Part shown: positions 1 through 14,270 of the stretch, one piece after another
Layout of the letters: each line of letters opens with the position of its first letter
How positions within the stretch are numbered: position 1 is the stretch's first letter
Origin: Chaetorhynchus papuensis
Lineage: Eukaryota > Chordata > Aves > Passeriformes > Rhipiduridae
DNA: 64,000 nucleotides
Direction: 5' to 3'
Assembly (NCBI GenBank): GCA_013396525.1
Contig: VWYX01001162.1
Coordinates: 141,646 to 205,645 of the forward strand
Translations under genes and position numbers: made by a program
The notes under the pieces: generated by a model
The model's input: only the letters and a program-made list of their open reading frames with translations
Database searches by the model: none
Told to the model about the DNA's origin: nothing

Positions 1-3000
1 TTATTTCCCTGTCAGATCAAAGCATAAAATTGCTGATCTTCTTACAGTCCTGCCTTTTCCCCTCTTTGCTGCTGATGTGATGTTAGAACCTGTTACCTAC
101 CAAAACCTGATGCTTCCAGCCACCTGGAAGCATGGAAACCTGGCTGTCAAATTACAGCTCGTCTCAGCACATCTCTAGTGTTTTTCATGCTGTGGTAGCT
201 GCTGATCTTGTTGGAATTGATGAGAATTGGGGGTGCTGGTGAAGCCAGGTGATAATCATTTTTGTGTCTAGGTTCTACCAGTGCTTGAATTGTGATTGTG
301 TAAAGCATTAAGCATCAGGGTGACAAAAAGTGTAAGTGTCGAGCTCCAGTGGGAAATAGATGAGAATTTCTAAATTATCACTGCCCCTTCAGTCTGGCAT
401 TGCTTTCTGTGGCCAGAACTGAATGTAGCAAGTTATGGATCTCAGACCAGAGTGTTTTCAATCTCTGGTTTCTCCAAGGGTTAAACAGAGCCAATCCCTC
501 TTTGTAAATCAGCGTGTGATGGGCTTTTAAATGGATCCTGGCATATCCACTTTGCTGTTTTGGTAACATAGGTCTCACTGTTGTCACTTTTAAACCTTTC
601 TGCCTTTCCCCAGGTCCAGTTTAACCCCACAGAGTAACTCTCCCTCATTCTAGCACCTGCACTGATGGTTTTAAAGCAGCAATGATCTTTTCAACAGAGC
701 TTTTCCAGTATAGTTGGTTGGGAAACCACCAGTCCTTGACAAACAGGTGCTGTGTATCCAAGCAGTTTGAAGAGTTAAAGCCCTGCCAGACTGTGAAGAT
801 TTTGCTCCTGGCTGCTCACCGTGCCTGGTTGCTGATACTCACAGGCATCCTTTAGCAGTGTGTGCAGTGTGCTGAGAGTCAGACTCTGATTGCTTTTGTG
901 GGGAGGGATCCTCACATCTGCAGCAGCCCAGCAAGGAAGGAGCAACAGGAGAAACAGACAAAATGAGAAAAGCAGCCAAGCTTGAGATGCAGCCAGAAGA
1001 AAGGCATTGGGAAAGAGCCAATAGGAGAGGCAGGTTTCAAAGGAAAAAAGGAAAATATGAGACAGGAACAAAAAAAAAAAAGTGTACAGAAAATGTGCCT
1101 GGTTTAAATCTTGCCATTAGACAGAAAAATAACTTTTCTGGAAGGCGTGCTGATAAAGCTGTAATTGGGAGGACAACTGTATCTTTACCTTTTCTTAAGA
1201 AGTTGTATCATAATCGAAACCGTAATTTCCAGTGAAATCCTGCAAGTAAGGATTTAATGAAATTGGGTTTTTTTAAACGTGGAGTTAAATAGACTTTCAC
1301 AGGAGAGCTTCTTTAATTTGCAGCACTTGGAGAAAAAAAAATCAATGTAATAAGTGCCATAGTAAAACTTTATCTGTGACAGGAACTAAATCACATAGCT
1401 GGGATCCGTAGACTGTGGAGACAGAGACAGGCACTATTTTATATTGTCTAGGAGACTAGTACCTAACTTCTCCTAATAATTGATGTCTTTGGAAAAAAAC
1501 CCCAAAACACTTGCTATTTTTTAAGAAACTTAATGGCAGCTCAAAGTGGGGAATGGAGGAAACTCATTAAAATTGGGTTTTTTTAATTGTGATAGAGGCT
1601 TGTGATGAATTTTCATGTTTTTGTTTGTTGGGGTCTTTTAAGTGTTTTACCCTTCAAAATAAATAAACCAGGTGGAACCTGGCTGTACATGAAGAAGCAA
1701 ATCAGAAAATAAATTTTATAAAGATGCTGCCTCCATTTTTTTACAAGTAATAGTAAGAAGTTAGTAAAACTAACTAGAAAAATTCAGCATTGTGAAAATT
1801 TATTGTTTTAGCTTCTCAAGCTATCTAGTTTTATTTGCTGCATATAGCAATTGGAATGAAGCTAACATGACTTCAAGGGGATATCATCCTTTTAAAACCT
1901 TCTCACAAAGATTTTTCTGTTTTTCAGACCTGTTTAGATAACTTACAAGTTGTTAGTGATTCTTAAGGATTCAAAAATAAAAACTGCAAAAAGCAGAAGT
2001 TGACTGATAAAAGCCAGCCTTTTGCAGTAAATTATTTACATGGAATGGGAATGAAAGGCATGGATCCTTTCACTGCATTGTGATGTGCAAATTGCAATTT
2101 TGGTTAGAATAAAACTGGAGGAGAAAATGGGACTTTGTGATAAAAGGATTCTATTGTCTTGTGTATTTTGAACAGAAATGCTGTCATGATTTTAATTTCC
2201 TACTGATCCTTTTTCAGCAAAACTTTTGTCACTTGTCTTGACTCGTCACGTCAGATCAGTTTTTTCCCTTTTCTGACAATGTGTGACTTTGTTTAGTGCC
2301 TGTGTTGCTTCCTGCACTGTCTACTGCAGCTATGCTCGAGGATTTTATTTCAGCTGGATCCTCAGACACCTTTGTGCCTTGGAAAGCATAAGTTTCAAAT
2401 TAGGTTATCGTCTGATAGCTTGGGTGTTACTGTTCTCAGGCCTTCCAGACTTTTCCTTACAGCCCTCAGTGTTTTTGGGGACTTGAGGGAAGAGAGGGGG
2501 AAATGGAAAGTCTGGCTGATTCTTTAAGCAGGATAAAAGGGAAGCACAACTGGCCTATTTTAAGGGCTGGCCTTGTAACTTTATTACAGGGTAACTTTTT
2601 ATATTTTCAGTGTTTTCATGCGGGAGCCTTTCCTATTTTTCTTTAATCAAACTCTTTTCTTTATTCCTCTGACTTCTGACACCGAGGATGCTTTAACTTA
2701 ATGCAAATGTTAGTGATAACTAAGAACTCCTGGCACTTAAAAAACAAATGGAAGTCAGTTTAGCTACTGGGAGCAAAGCCACAAATTTGATTGTTACCTC
2801 CCTGCACAGGAATTTGTGCCAAACTTTTGCAGAAATGTCTCATAGCCCAAGCAAGCCTTAATTTTGTACTAGGATGTAGAAGTAGAACATGTTGGTTGAG
2901 ACCTCATACTTGTGTCTGATTTTGAGACACGTGGCCTTAAGCAATGCCAGTATCCTCCTGCTGCTTACTAGTGACTGTGGCATTTACATGGACACAGGGA

Positions 3001-3488
3001 ATGGTTCACACCTGGAATTCAGGAGCTGGCCCTCCAGGTATTTGTTCTGAATTACACAACTGCCTGGAGAAGTGTTACTTGCAGAGTAACTTTCCTAAGT
3101 TAAACACTTCTGGAGTGTCAGAAATGTTTCTTACCTCCTGTGAAGAATATCCCTGCTTGGAGCTATTTGGGAATAGATACTGCTTGGTGTTTATGTGCAC
3201 ATTTTAAAGCGTAGCTGAGCCTAACCTTGATCTTAGCATCAGAAAAAAATCATTGTCTAGACAAAGATCACGAGTGGATTACGGGACCCCGTATCTCTCT
3301 TGCATTAATCAGGGGCATGACTCATTATAAGCTTCTGCATGTGGTACAGTCCAGGTTAAGAGTAAGGAATTCTGCCTTCTAATTTTTAAAATTATGACTA
3401 AGAAAGCTCATTTGAATTACTTGTCTTTTGCCACACACAGATAAGCACTTTACCGTACAGCTCTTGACTTCAGTGTCTTCTTGGCATT
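1..3488. other. No gene or repeat seen
   Basis: A/T-rich non-coding sequence. The only local feature is a 12-A run at 1070-1081. Frames of 60-98 codons here lack splice-site support or recognisable content. Confidence 0.7.
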
Positions 3489-3530
3489 AGGGTTGGAAGG
3501 GACGTTAGAGATCGTCTTCTTCCAGTCTTC
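3489..3530 (-). mobile_element. CR1: Degraded CR1 LINE 3' end (possible)
   Basis: The words 'gggttggaagggac' and 'gagatcgtct' match the antisense 3' end of bird CR1 elements (typically gggttggaagggacc...gagatcatctagtccaacc). The match fades after about 40 bases and no upstream CR1 sequence is visible. If real, it is an old, heavily mutated copy. It is the only CR1 trace seen in the first 26.8 kb. Confidence 0.45.
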
Positions 3531-5159
3531 ACCTTTGGTACATGCTCCCGTTTTCTCCAACTCTCAGCTAAAGAGAATGCTGGTGACTGGGTAAGTCATT
3601 AGGAAGGGATAACTCATTTCTGTGTGTAGGCAGTTCCAGTTAATTCTGCAAGACTTGGAGAAATGCAGAGTTGGATGGATAACAAGGAGAGTTCAAATGC
3701 GAAGGCATTTGGAGACATAACCCTGGTTCATGTAGCCAGATGCTTGGATAATTAAAGCTCATCTTTAGCTGTGTTTTTTTCAGAATCTTTCATTTTTGTA
3801 ATTGCACTCATTAGAAACATTAATGGTTTAATGATGGCTTGACAAGGCTGTATTTTTCTGTATTTCTCTAGTTTGAATTCTGTTTCTTTGAACAGTGTGA
3901 CTGGGTAAAATGTAACCCTGTGTGCATGTTGTGTATAAATGTGCATTGTTTGGGTTGGTTAAGCAAAGCCTACCATAGCATACCTGTGTTTTTGAGGAGC
4001 AATGTCAAACTTGAGCAGGGCTGGATCTGGCTTGTACTTAGCCCAAGGCTGGAAAACAGTGGGTCTTCAGGTGGTAACAGAGTAAGTCACACATTTCTCT
4101 GCCTTGGTTTGAGATTAATGTTTCAATGATAGTTATAAGCGATGACGCCACGCTGCCAGGGGTGGTATTTTATATGGAGAGATAAATTGAAGTTCAGCTC
4201 TGCGTGTGTGTGTTTGAAAGAGGTCGATAACAACTTAAATGGCCTTTATTCTGGCCACTTTACAATCTGCAACCTTCTGTTTAATTTATTTTCTTTGGTG
4301 AACTCGTTTGCCCTCTGCATTCTCACTGTTGATGTCTGCTACTTTCCCATTCCAAAGGGTTGTGTTAAAGGAAGGCTCTGTGTTTCATGTGTATTCCTAC
4401 GGTTGGGATGGAGCATACTTTTCTTCAAACGTTATGAGCTCTTTTCCCTGAGGGGAGGAGGATGGTACTGATTCTGGGTGTCTGAGAGGTACACCTTAAC
4501 AGATTGGCCAAATAATCCATCCTGAACTGGAGAGTGAATAATTTTAATACCCCTTATCTTGCATAGATTTTTATGGATATTCATCTCAGCAAATGAACTT
4601 TGCATTTCTAAATATTTAGAGCAGCATGTTCGTTCAGGCACAGCATTTTTGAATTTTAATATTCTCCAAGTTTCTCCAGGTTTCTGTGCGTGTTGGACTT
4701 TGGTTCCAAGCTTATTTAAACAAATATTTTGCGCTTGTGTGCGGACAACGCTAATTACGTCTGACAGTCACAATTGGGAATAGCGTGGAGGAAATAATAG
4801 TTCTTGACCAATCACTAAAACTCAGGAAGTCCCGGTGCCATAGGAAGGGAGAGAAACTCACTTTTCATTTCCTTTGGAGTCCAGTGTGTTCAGATTAACT
4901 TTAAAGGGAGCTGAGGTGCAGCTCTGAGGATTTAGGCTTCAATCGTGTGCTCCCTTCGTGTGGAGCCCGTCTCAGCAGGCAGCAAGGCACCAGCCAGGAG
5001 AGCTCTCACAGCTCAGCTGCTGGGGATCCTATTGCAAATTAAATATGAAACAAGGATGCGTTTGGTTTTGCATGGGAAACTTTTTAACACAGTCACTCAA
5101 GAGGCTTTCTCTCTGCCCTGAGTATTTTAAATCACAATACTGCTGGAGGTGATCGATCA

Positions 5160-5400
5160 TCTGTAAGCTTTCAGAAATAATTAGTTTCTTTTGCTGTGTT
5201 AAAGAAAATCAATGTATTTTTACCATACAGTTTTAATTTTCTGTATTACAGGCTTTACATTTCAGAACAGCAAAGTTTACGTTCAGTTACCTTTTATTGG
5301 GATGTGTATAAAATATTCTGCAAACAAATATTTTCAGTTTGATCAAAACATGTACATATATTCTTTGGGATCTTTTAAGATAAACAGTTAAAATCACATA
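5160..5400. promoter_or_regulatory. A/T-rich block with palindromic TTTGATCAAA
   Basis: TTTGATCAAA at 5338-5347 is a perfect palindrome that reads as a TCF/LEF-type core on both strands. It is flanked by 'gcaaacaaatattttc' (forkhead-like). No repeat or frame. Weak case. Confidence 0.22.
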
Positions 5401-5433
5401 CCCTTGGCCAGGGAACTTGAGTTGGGATATTTA

Positions 5434-5448
5434 GGGGGGTGGGGGGGG
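5434..5448 (+). repeat. G-run
   Basis: Six G, T, eight G. There are enough G in two runs to form a short intramolecular or a two-molecule quadruplex. A similar ten-G run lies at 21123-21132, followed by 'ttggggg'. Confidence 0.85.
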
Positions 5449-8400
5449 TTAAGAAACTTTAGAATTATAAGTAAAAATCTATTCAGATTTTGGTAAGATT
5501 TAGACTTTTTTTTATCCTCCTGTAGCATCAGACCTTACCTTTTTTTTCGAAAGCCCTTAAAACCATGGTATTAAATCACATTTGTTGTGATGAGCTGAAA
5601 AAACAAAATGGAATTTTGTTGTAATGGTGTTGCAGTATAGTTCAGTTACACTTAAAAACTGAATGCATGTGAAGGGTTTATCACAATATTGCGTGTATTG
5701 ACACAATTCAGTATTTTTTTAGGACTCTTGGGAAAAGTAAACTTCATGTGAATTAAAAAGTGATAAGTATCTTAATACTGATGTTGCAAACAACAAAGTT
5801 CCATTAGATGGGCTGATTTTCACAGAGTACAGTTTCTGCGTAGTATCTGTTTAAAATTTCCAGTGATTCAGGCTGAAACACTGAATTTCCTCAAAACCTC
5901 AGTGTAAACCTCAGTTCTACAAGGAGGACATCTATTTAAGGAGTTTTTCCTTCACACAGATATTCCTTCTGACATGAGCTCACTGAGCTGAGCTCCTTGC
6001 AGGTGTGTTTGGACCATCTCTGCTGAGATGAGCTCCCATCACATCTCCTGGATTCCCTGGTGGAATGTCACACAGATGGGATGCCAGGGTACAGCTGTGC
6101 TCCTAAAAATCTAGCCCTGCTGCCTGGCCAAAGCCAGAATGCTGCCACTGGTGTGGGAAGTGAAGAACATCAGATGAAATTGGAGGTTGAATTTTGCAGT
6201 ATCAGTGATCCATATGCCCTGTATGTGGGATGTGTTCTGTGTCCTGCCGAGGTGGGCTAAGATTTTCCTAGGTCACAGGCTAAGCCTGGCAGGGCTGCTG
6301 CAGGACTCCCAACAGGAGACACCCAAGGCAATCCAGTGGAGCAGGAGACAGTGTTGATTACTAGATGGCATTTTATAAGAGGCTCGGTCTGCTGTTGAGC
6401 CTGGCATATTTCAAATGAGATGAAAAATTAAGTCCTTGCCACTTGTGGTGATTAAAGCCTCGGTGGCTCACTTTTCAAGAGCAGCATGTGAACCGTGCTG
6501 GCGTGGTTCCAGTTGGGTTATAGAGTTCTGACAGCTTAAATGCCCCGAGTAGTTTCAAATTCGTGGAGGAGAAACCACTCGGTGCTGTTCAGTGCTGCTG
6601 AGTAGCCGCCACATCCTCCCACCACAATTCCTGTGTTTCAGCAGCAACTGAAGGGATGCTGTGCTTACGCCAGTCCCATTCACTGAAAGCATCCAGCAAG
6701 CCTCTATTTATTTTTTTCAGGGTAAATCCAGCAGTGCATGTGTGTTTTCTGGCTTGGTGTTAGACCTGTATGTGTGAATGATGATAAATAAGTGTGAGAT
6801 TGTTACGCTCTTTCACAACACAGGGTAGAGCCCATCCTGGTGTCAAATCTGTGTTTGCAGAGGGGAGAACAGTGTTTGATCCAAAGGTGCTGCCAAGACA
6901 GTGAAGAAACTGACACAAATAGAAATGTTTATTTTTTCAATCTCAGTGGTTTTCTTCCTTTCTCAGGTACAGGAGGGCTGACTCTGTGCATAATATAGAC
7001 AGTAATGTCCATGTGGTATTTTTAGTAGTCAATGTATAAAAGGTGTGGACTTTTAGAGTGATTAAATGCAAGGAGCCAAGCAGAGGGACTGGATAACTGG
7101 TTACAATCTGCTGTGAAAGGAAGGTGTGGGATGTGGGAAAGTGATGCTGGCAGTGCCACCAGGAGAATGCATGTTGGGGTTAAATAACTTCCAGTAGGAT
7201 TTGTATAAAATGGAATCGTTCTTATCAGCCCCTGGTGGAACGGCCAGTGCTTGTGCTGCTCTCAGACTCCACTGTTACACATGTGCTTGTGCTGTGCAGT
7301 AGCTTTGGCCTTATCTAAATGGAAAACCCTTTCCAGCTTGAGAACAACTGAGCAACTTTTTAATATCAAAAAGAGCACATTATACACAACACATGTACAA
7401 GGCTCAAAGGAACATGTATGCTGCCTAAAGTTTTTTGGAGCTGGCGTGTGTGTGCGCTAATCTCCTGAGAGTTCGTTGCTCCAAGCTTTTATCGGGAGCA
7501 AAGGGAGGCAGAGCTGAAGACTTCTGTGCACTGCCACTCCATCTGAAAGAACCAGCTCCTTTTTCCTTAGTTCAAGGCAAAGAAGTGTGTGTACATCGTT
7601 CCTATCAATGCAGTCACAGGACTCTGACTTCCTTTTTAAGTGAAAATAAATGAAAATATTCTCACTCTCTATTGTTAAATGGCAGAGGAGCTTTCTGCTA
7701 CAGCCTCATTGTCTTACATCTGTTTCTCAGTGCAGCACATCTTTGCATTAAGCTGTTACTACCTTTTAATGTCATTTAGAAGAGATGAAATATACTGGTA
7801 GTATCTCAGGGGGAAGACTCTAGATGCTGGTTTTCTGAGGAAAAGCTTAGATGTGGATTAAAAACCTGCTTGCTTTTGCTTGTGTCAAGCTGACTGCAGC
7901 TCAAACTCCTCCGACTTACTGCAGCCTCTCCATGTCCAGTTGTGCAGTTTCTTTGCTGCCTTAATTGGTGTAAGTTTGGCTTTCCCAGATAATCTTTTCT
8001 GAAAGAACAAGAGAGATGAGGGAACAAGCGAACTCCAGAGGGAGAGATCCCAGCAATAAGTCATGTCCATTTAGTATCAAATTAACAGGGAGAGAACATG
8101 CCAGTGATCAGGTAACACCTAAACACTATTCTCCAGAATTAGATGACTTTGTTTCCTTCCCTGCATTTGGTGTCCCAGCACGCCGCAGAGGTCGGGGTTG
8201 CTTTTTGAGCAGCTGCATTAGTGCCATTCTCTCTGTGAAGGGTAGGTCATTCCTTTCTGTGGCATTAGGAAGGAGCTGTAACCTTGTCATTTTAATGAGC
8301 CAAAGCTTTGTTAAACCTGGAACCTTTCCTGGTCAGAGGTACATGATACATGAACATATCTAAGGCAGTTTGATTTCTGTAAGGAACAGTATGGAAGAAG

Positions 8401-8779
8401 AAGTTTTGCTTCCTCATGCAAAGAGACAGATTCCTAATTACCACAGAGTTGACAAAGAATGACATTTGGCAAAAATCCAGAACAATATTCAGCCTCATTG
8501 CCTCCTGCTGCAGAGTGAGGCACCTGAGCTGTCCTGTCATCACACCTTCTGATGTAAGGAAAGTTAGAGATATGAGTGGAGATTTTCAAGATTTTTTTCC
8601 CCTCACACTTCTGTTTGAGAGTACATTATTGCTATACTTATCAAGGATTTCTAGTTCTTGAATGTTAGCTCTCTATTGAGCTACCTACCTACCTCCACTG
8701 TGCTCCATGAAAGTGGCAACTTTTATTCTGCAAAACCCAAGTAATTTCTCTCCAGTTTTTATTTTGCCTTTTATGTTCA

Positions 8780-9060
8780 TGTCTCATTTACAGCAACATA
8801 TGTGTTCTTTAAATGAAAACAGCATAATCTGGTTACATATGGCAAAGGAAATAATACAGATGAAAAATACAGACTTTCCCTAATCCGAATCCTTATAGCA
8901 TCTTATATTGCTATGTGTTATGAGGCTGTAAAATGCATTGCACAAGTGGAATATTTTAAATGATTGTATATATGCAATTAATAAAATATTAGCCATTTTT
9001 TAAAAATTAGCATCACAAAAAGATTGGTAATGTTTAATGCATTTTAATTAAAACTAATGA
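8780..9060. promoter_or_regulatory. A/T-rich block, possible regulatory element
   Basis: 'aaatgattgtatatatgcaattaataaaatattagcc' and 'gcattttaattaaaactaatga' give closely packed TAAT-type words without repeats or frames. Weak case: composition alone could produce it. Confidence 0.22.
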
Positions 9061-12000
9061 AATGTGTTCACTTCTAAGTTTTCTTGAAATTGCTTACAAC
9101 ATTGAAAAAGAAAGCAAAGGAGTATATATCCAGAGGGAGGGATTGCTTGCTCTCAGAATGGAAACTTCAGGAGGGAAGCCGAGAGGAGCCAGATGAGCAC
9201 ATGCAAGGAAAATTAAATGTTTCAGGACGATCTGAGCAGTGGAGATCAGGTAACTACACTTGTGGTGTATCTTCTTGGAGGTAGTATTAGTAGTTCCTCT
9301 GCAGTAATCTCTACTGAAGAACAAGAGCTTAGTGTGTGATACACCTGGCACAATTTGGAGCACGAGGTTCAGAGGTTTGCTCCTGGCAGTCCCTGGGAGA
9401 CAAAAAAAAGAGAGACACCACGGTGAAACCACAAAGGGACTGAAAGAGATGCTAGAGTTTGGGGAAAAGGAAAATAAGTAAAGCACTAATCCACTCTGGG
9501 GAGTTAAACTAGAACCATCAGGGCAGTGTCAGTGCCCTTCCTGTTGCAGCTCTGGGAAGAGCACAGGACCATGGTCTGTCTCCAGTTGCACCCTAATTGA
9601 TTTGGGGTGCCAAGGACATGGTGATGCTGGGTGACAGGAGATAACGCCTTGGAGAGAGCCAAGCTCTTCCCAAAAGCTTACGGTGGTGCATGTAAGGATG
9701 TCTGCTTGGATTTCGTTATTCAGAGGCTACATCCACATTTATTGCCCAGTTTTCCTTTCGGGATCACCTAAGGAAGAGCAGGAATCTCTGCTGAGAAGCA
9801 GAATGCATCAGTCCAGGTGACGTGCCGTGTTAAAGGACTGTACCAGGCTGCTAGCTGAGTCAGGCTTTGGGATACAAGGACACCACTCAGTTTAAATGGA
9901 TTTGCATATGTCCTCTCTCCCTGCAAAACAAGGGATTTGGTCAGTGTTAGGAGTCTGTTAATGAGGCAGTTGTACAGAAATTCTTTGTTCCACTATTTTT
10001 TCTCTTCATCGATCTTTTAGATATCCTGGAAAATTAGATATTTTCGTCTTCCCTCTTAAAACTCAATCAGATGGGAATAGGTGTTTTCCAAAAACACAGC
10101 TGTGGTTTTTCACCCTAGTTATCATATCTCATTTACTACTTAATGCAAATTCAATAATCATATTGATTCAGACTTACACACTGAGTTTTAACAGCAGTGT
10201 TTAAACAGTAATATTTTACAAATCACTGCAGAAGGGCATAGGTTGCACGCTATTTTCAGAGGAATTTCCAACTTGAAAGCGCGGTGAGCTTCATATGAGC
10301 TAGAAGATCCCAAGGTGTAAAAGCCCAAAAGGTCTCAATCACTCCTCTCCCTTCAGATACCACACGTGCAAAAATTTCACAGCGTCGTTCCAAGCCTCAA
10401 GTTGAGAGAAGTTATGACTTAAGGCTATTGGACATGTACTTTTCAGACAGCTGCAAGTTCTGCTATTTTCAAACACTTCTTCACGTGCAACAAAAGGTCT
10501 GGTTATTATGCACAATACCATATTCGATTAACTTTGATTTAAAACATTTTTTATATTTAAGGTGCATTTTGCTAATAAAAAAAAGAATGTGGAAGGAAGT
10601 ATTTTGTGAACTTGAATAGCTTAAGTATCATGGTAACTTTCTCACAGAAATTCGGCTTCTAAGTGGAATCCAGGCATAAGATGTATTTCTAATAGATACA
10701 GTTGTGTTTGGGTTTTTTCCCCTGAGAAATACAAATGTTTGAGGCATGATTTAAAATGGAAATAGCATCGGAGCCTTCACTGTCGCGTTACTGTGTAATT
10801 CTCTAGAGTTAAACCATTTGGAGAGATGAAATAGATACAGTGGAGCTATCAGATAGGATCTCACAGCCTTTCTGTTTAAATGTTCTTTGCTCCTAATGCA
10901 AAGAGAGCACGTATATCTGTGCCTGTGATGTCACTGAAGGAGACTAAAGAGACTAAAAACTGTTGGTGCTCAGTGAGTTTTGGTTTCTCTATTAACCCAT
11001 GTTTTTGCAAACCTCATGTGTTCTTTCCCCCATCTCATGTATTACTTTGCAAAATTGGCAAGTTTAGGGTTTATTTTTTTTTGTCCCTTAAAGTTCAGTC
11101 TTTCCAGCATTCTGGAATTTCTAATTTTGCTGAGCCACTTCAAATCTGTGTGCCATTTTCCCAGATGGAAGTGGAACCTGCTTTTGACAAGCAGTTCCAT
11201 GCTGTTTCTATGCTCTTTTGTGGATCTCCTAATACTGAGGCTGACCTAAATGCTATGGTCAAATGTGCTCTGCCTTTACTCTGCCAGAGCTTCTTACTAG
11301 TAGTTCCCATGCCTGAGTATTCCATGATTCTATTCCTAATTAACAAGTTTCTTGAAAGACACTAAATATCTTTTTCCTGTATGCCAAGATCAGCTTACAT
11401 TGTTCTAAGCATAGTAGTTTATTTATACATCTGTTTCTCAGAGCTGTCATTTTCTGTGAACATTTGTGCCACATTTGCAGTGTGACACTTTCTGACAAGT
11501 TCCATTCAGTGGGATCACCCTTGTTTTTGGAATATGCCACAATAAAACCATGCCTAAATGATATTCTTTCAGTTCCTTCCTAGCTCTCCCCCCTTGTTCA
11601 GTACCACTTGCCTGCCTTCTTCCAGCACGTTTAATTTTTTGTCCAAGACTTTCAAGTAAGATTTTGTGATACTGTCAGATGTCGAACTTTAAAGCTTCTA
11701 TTATGGTTTCCAGTTATCTATTATTTTTTGTAGTTCTTTCAGAAGAATTGGAAAATTGATCAAATTATCTTTTTTTTTTTCTTGTGTAATCTTGTAGTGG
11801 GGTTTTTTTCTTAATACATCCTAATCTGTTGTGGGTAGAAGTGGTAGTTGTTAGGGTCATTCTTTTGAAGTGTGTCTATATTCTGGACTTACTGATAGTA
11901 GTAATTAGATACATGTAATAACAAGTAGCTTTAGTAATTAGTGAACTCCTGATAGAGACAGCACAATAGTTTGAGACATTAATTGACTCAAAAAGAAAGA

Positions 12001-14039
12001 CAAAATTATCCAGATGCTCTCTCTTTCAGTATTAAAGGAAGGTTTCATGCTATGTACATATTTCTTGTTTTGGGATACATAAATGTGATACCGACTGGCT
12101 GTTCATGATTCTGAAATTTGGTAGTGATGGTTAAAATCTGAGGCTACTGAGAGTGAATAAAAAGGTGAAACAAAAATAAAATATGTTGGGTTTATATCAC
12201 TGAAAAAGCTTTTCTTCTCTACAAGTTTTATTACAGAAATGTAAAGGTATTATTAAGTGAGCAGAAGCAGTTTTTTTCCAAAAAGGAAAACTGTTCAAGA
12301 AGTTAAAAAAATTCAGCATAAAGTGCAGAGAAAGAAGGAGGCTTAAAGTGTTTGCAGTTTGTATTTCCATCCCTGTTTGCTGTTGGGGAAGCTTACCCTG
12401 GATTTGTTCTTGGGACCAGCTGTGTGTTGCTGTAACCCACGGCTGCCCTTACACAGAAATAATTTTCTCTAGAGTTCTTGCTAAAAAATAAAAAGAAAAT
12501 AATTTTCAGTCTACTTTCATTAGAATTTAATTTTATTTCCCTAGTTTATGTTTGTCTGAAAAGGCAAAAGGGTTTTCCTTTCAGAGCTGGGCAGAGCAGG
12601 AGTCTTTGGCTGTTAATTTGTCTGGCTGGTTTTATACCCAAACTTGATGGCTGTTGTGGCCCAGGTCTAAAAAGTTTGAATGTTTATGTTTCCTTAATAT
12701 GAAAAAAGTTTTGACATGGATGTTGACACTGTTGCATCAGTGCTAACTGCATTTTTAAAAAATCAAATAACAGATTTAGTATTATAGCCTATTATTTTCC
12801 CCTATTAAATGTGCTTATCTTGGCTTACATGCCCCTTATCCTTTCAGTAAGATTCATCAGTTTCCTCAGTAAATCCTCATGTGAGATATAGAGGGTACAA
12901 GAAACAAAACTAATAAGGAAGAATGGCTGAAAATCCTGAAAGGTCGTTTTTACTGGAAATAAAAAGTTTCAGCAGCAAATGGTTTTGTTGTTTTCTTGTT
13001 GTTTTGTTTTTGTTTTTCGTGAACAGCAGGCTTAATTTTTATAAAGAACTTTTGTACAGAAGGGTAAAAGGGGAGAAAAATGTGATGATTTTGCCAGTGG
13101 AGCAGCCTATTTAATCACCTCAATCAGGTCCTAGATGAGCTTTCTGAGGCTCGGATAGTAAGAATGCAAAAAGCTGGATGTGGCCTTCAAAGGTTGATTT
13201 CACCCCTGGTGCTCATGATCTTCCTGAGATCTTTTCTTGCTGTTCTCGCTGTACCTGCAGTGCCGAGAGTAGTTTGGTCTGATGAGCAGACTGTTGTTAA
13301 CAGCATTTGTTACTGCTGTGTGTAAGTCTAAAAGAACAAATATAATATCAAGGTACCAAAAAGGCAAAATTTTCCCTGTAAGTGCCTCTTAACAAAGTTC
13401 TCACAGTCACAATTAATTTTCCCTCTTCCAGTTACTCTTTTATATTTGTGATGATTCTTCTGTTTTCTCAACTTTCAGACTTTTTTCTGAATCTTGTAGA
13501 AATCTTTCACAGTAGAATGATGCAGTTTGGATTTGTTTCACAGCCGTCACTATTTGGCAAGAGTCTTCTGCCTATATGTGCAAGTTATTTTTACTCTGAA
13601 ACGAGCATTTTTAGAGTTACATTATTTCCTGAGTTTGGCTGACAATTTAATTTGAAAATAATAAGCTCTTCTAGTTCCTTTTTATTAGGTGCCCTGTTTT
13701 AGACTGAGTTTTTTTGGAGGGAGGAGAGGTGAAATTTCAGTGCATTTCAATAATTTTTAAATCACCCAACTTAGAGCATCTCTTTGGGCTAAGATTAAAT
13801 GCATAGAGAAAACTTTGTTTCCCTTACTGACCAAAGTTTAGATGTGCTAACTCCATTACCTTTTACAGGATCAATCTGTGGGTAAAAGTTCTCCTTTTAG
13901 TGCTTTTTAGTGATAATCTGTTTTAGAAGATGTTCCTTAAATTCCTTTACTGAATGTACAGAAGTGTTTCTGGAAGATCAAACCTAGTATTCTGTCATTG
14001 ATTTTCATGTTGTAGAAGATGTAACTAAAAAATTAGTTT
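9061..14039. other. No gene or repeat seen
   Basis: Non-coding A/T-rich sequence. It contains a 161-codon plus-strand frame (10880-11365) with a Phe/Cys/Leu-rich, low-information peptide and no recognisable domain. A rough estimate of stop frequency in such DNA makes about one frame of this size expected by chance in a window this long. A (T)nG low-complexity patch is at about 12983-13018. Confidence 0.6.
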
Positions 14040-14270
14040 GAGGCAATGGATGAATTCCTGGTAAAAAACATAAATTTACTGCTGGAAAAAACCTTGCTTG
14101 TCATATTTAAGCCTGAATTCACCATCACAATAAATATTAATCACAAAAGCTGCAATGTACATCCCCACTATTGGCAAGTGGCTGTTTATTGGAATAGCTT
14201 ACACACAGAAATTAAGGCATTCTCTCTCATTTTCATTGAGCAGAGAGCTAAATGTCCTGACTGAACACTA
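14040..14270. promoter_or_regulatory. Conserved-element-like block (weak)
   Basis: 'cacaataaatattaatcacaaaagctgcaatgtac' and 'actattggcaagtggctgtttattgg' make a word-rich, repeat-free stretch. A 72-codon plus-strand frame covers it without splice-site support. Confidence 0.2.

Noticed and set aside
10880..11365. 161-codon plus-strand frame
   Set aside because: No domain, no codon bias that I can see, no splice or promoter context. A frame of this length is roughly expected once by chance in 64 kb of A/T-rich DNA.
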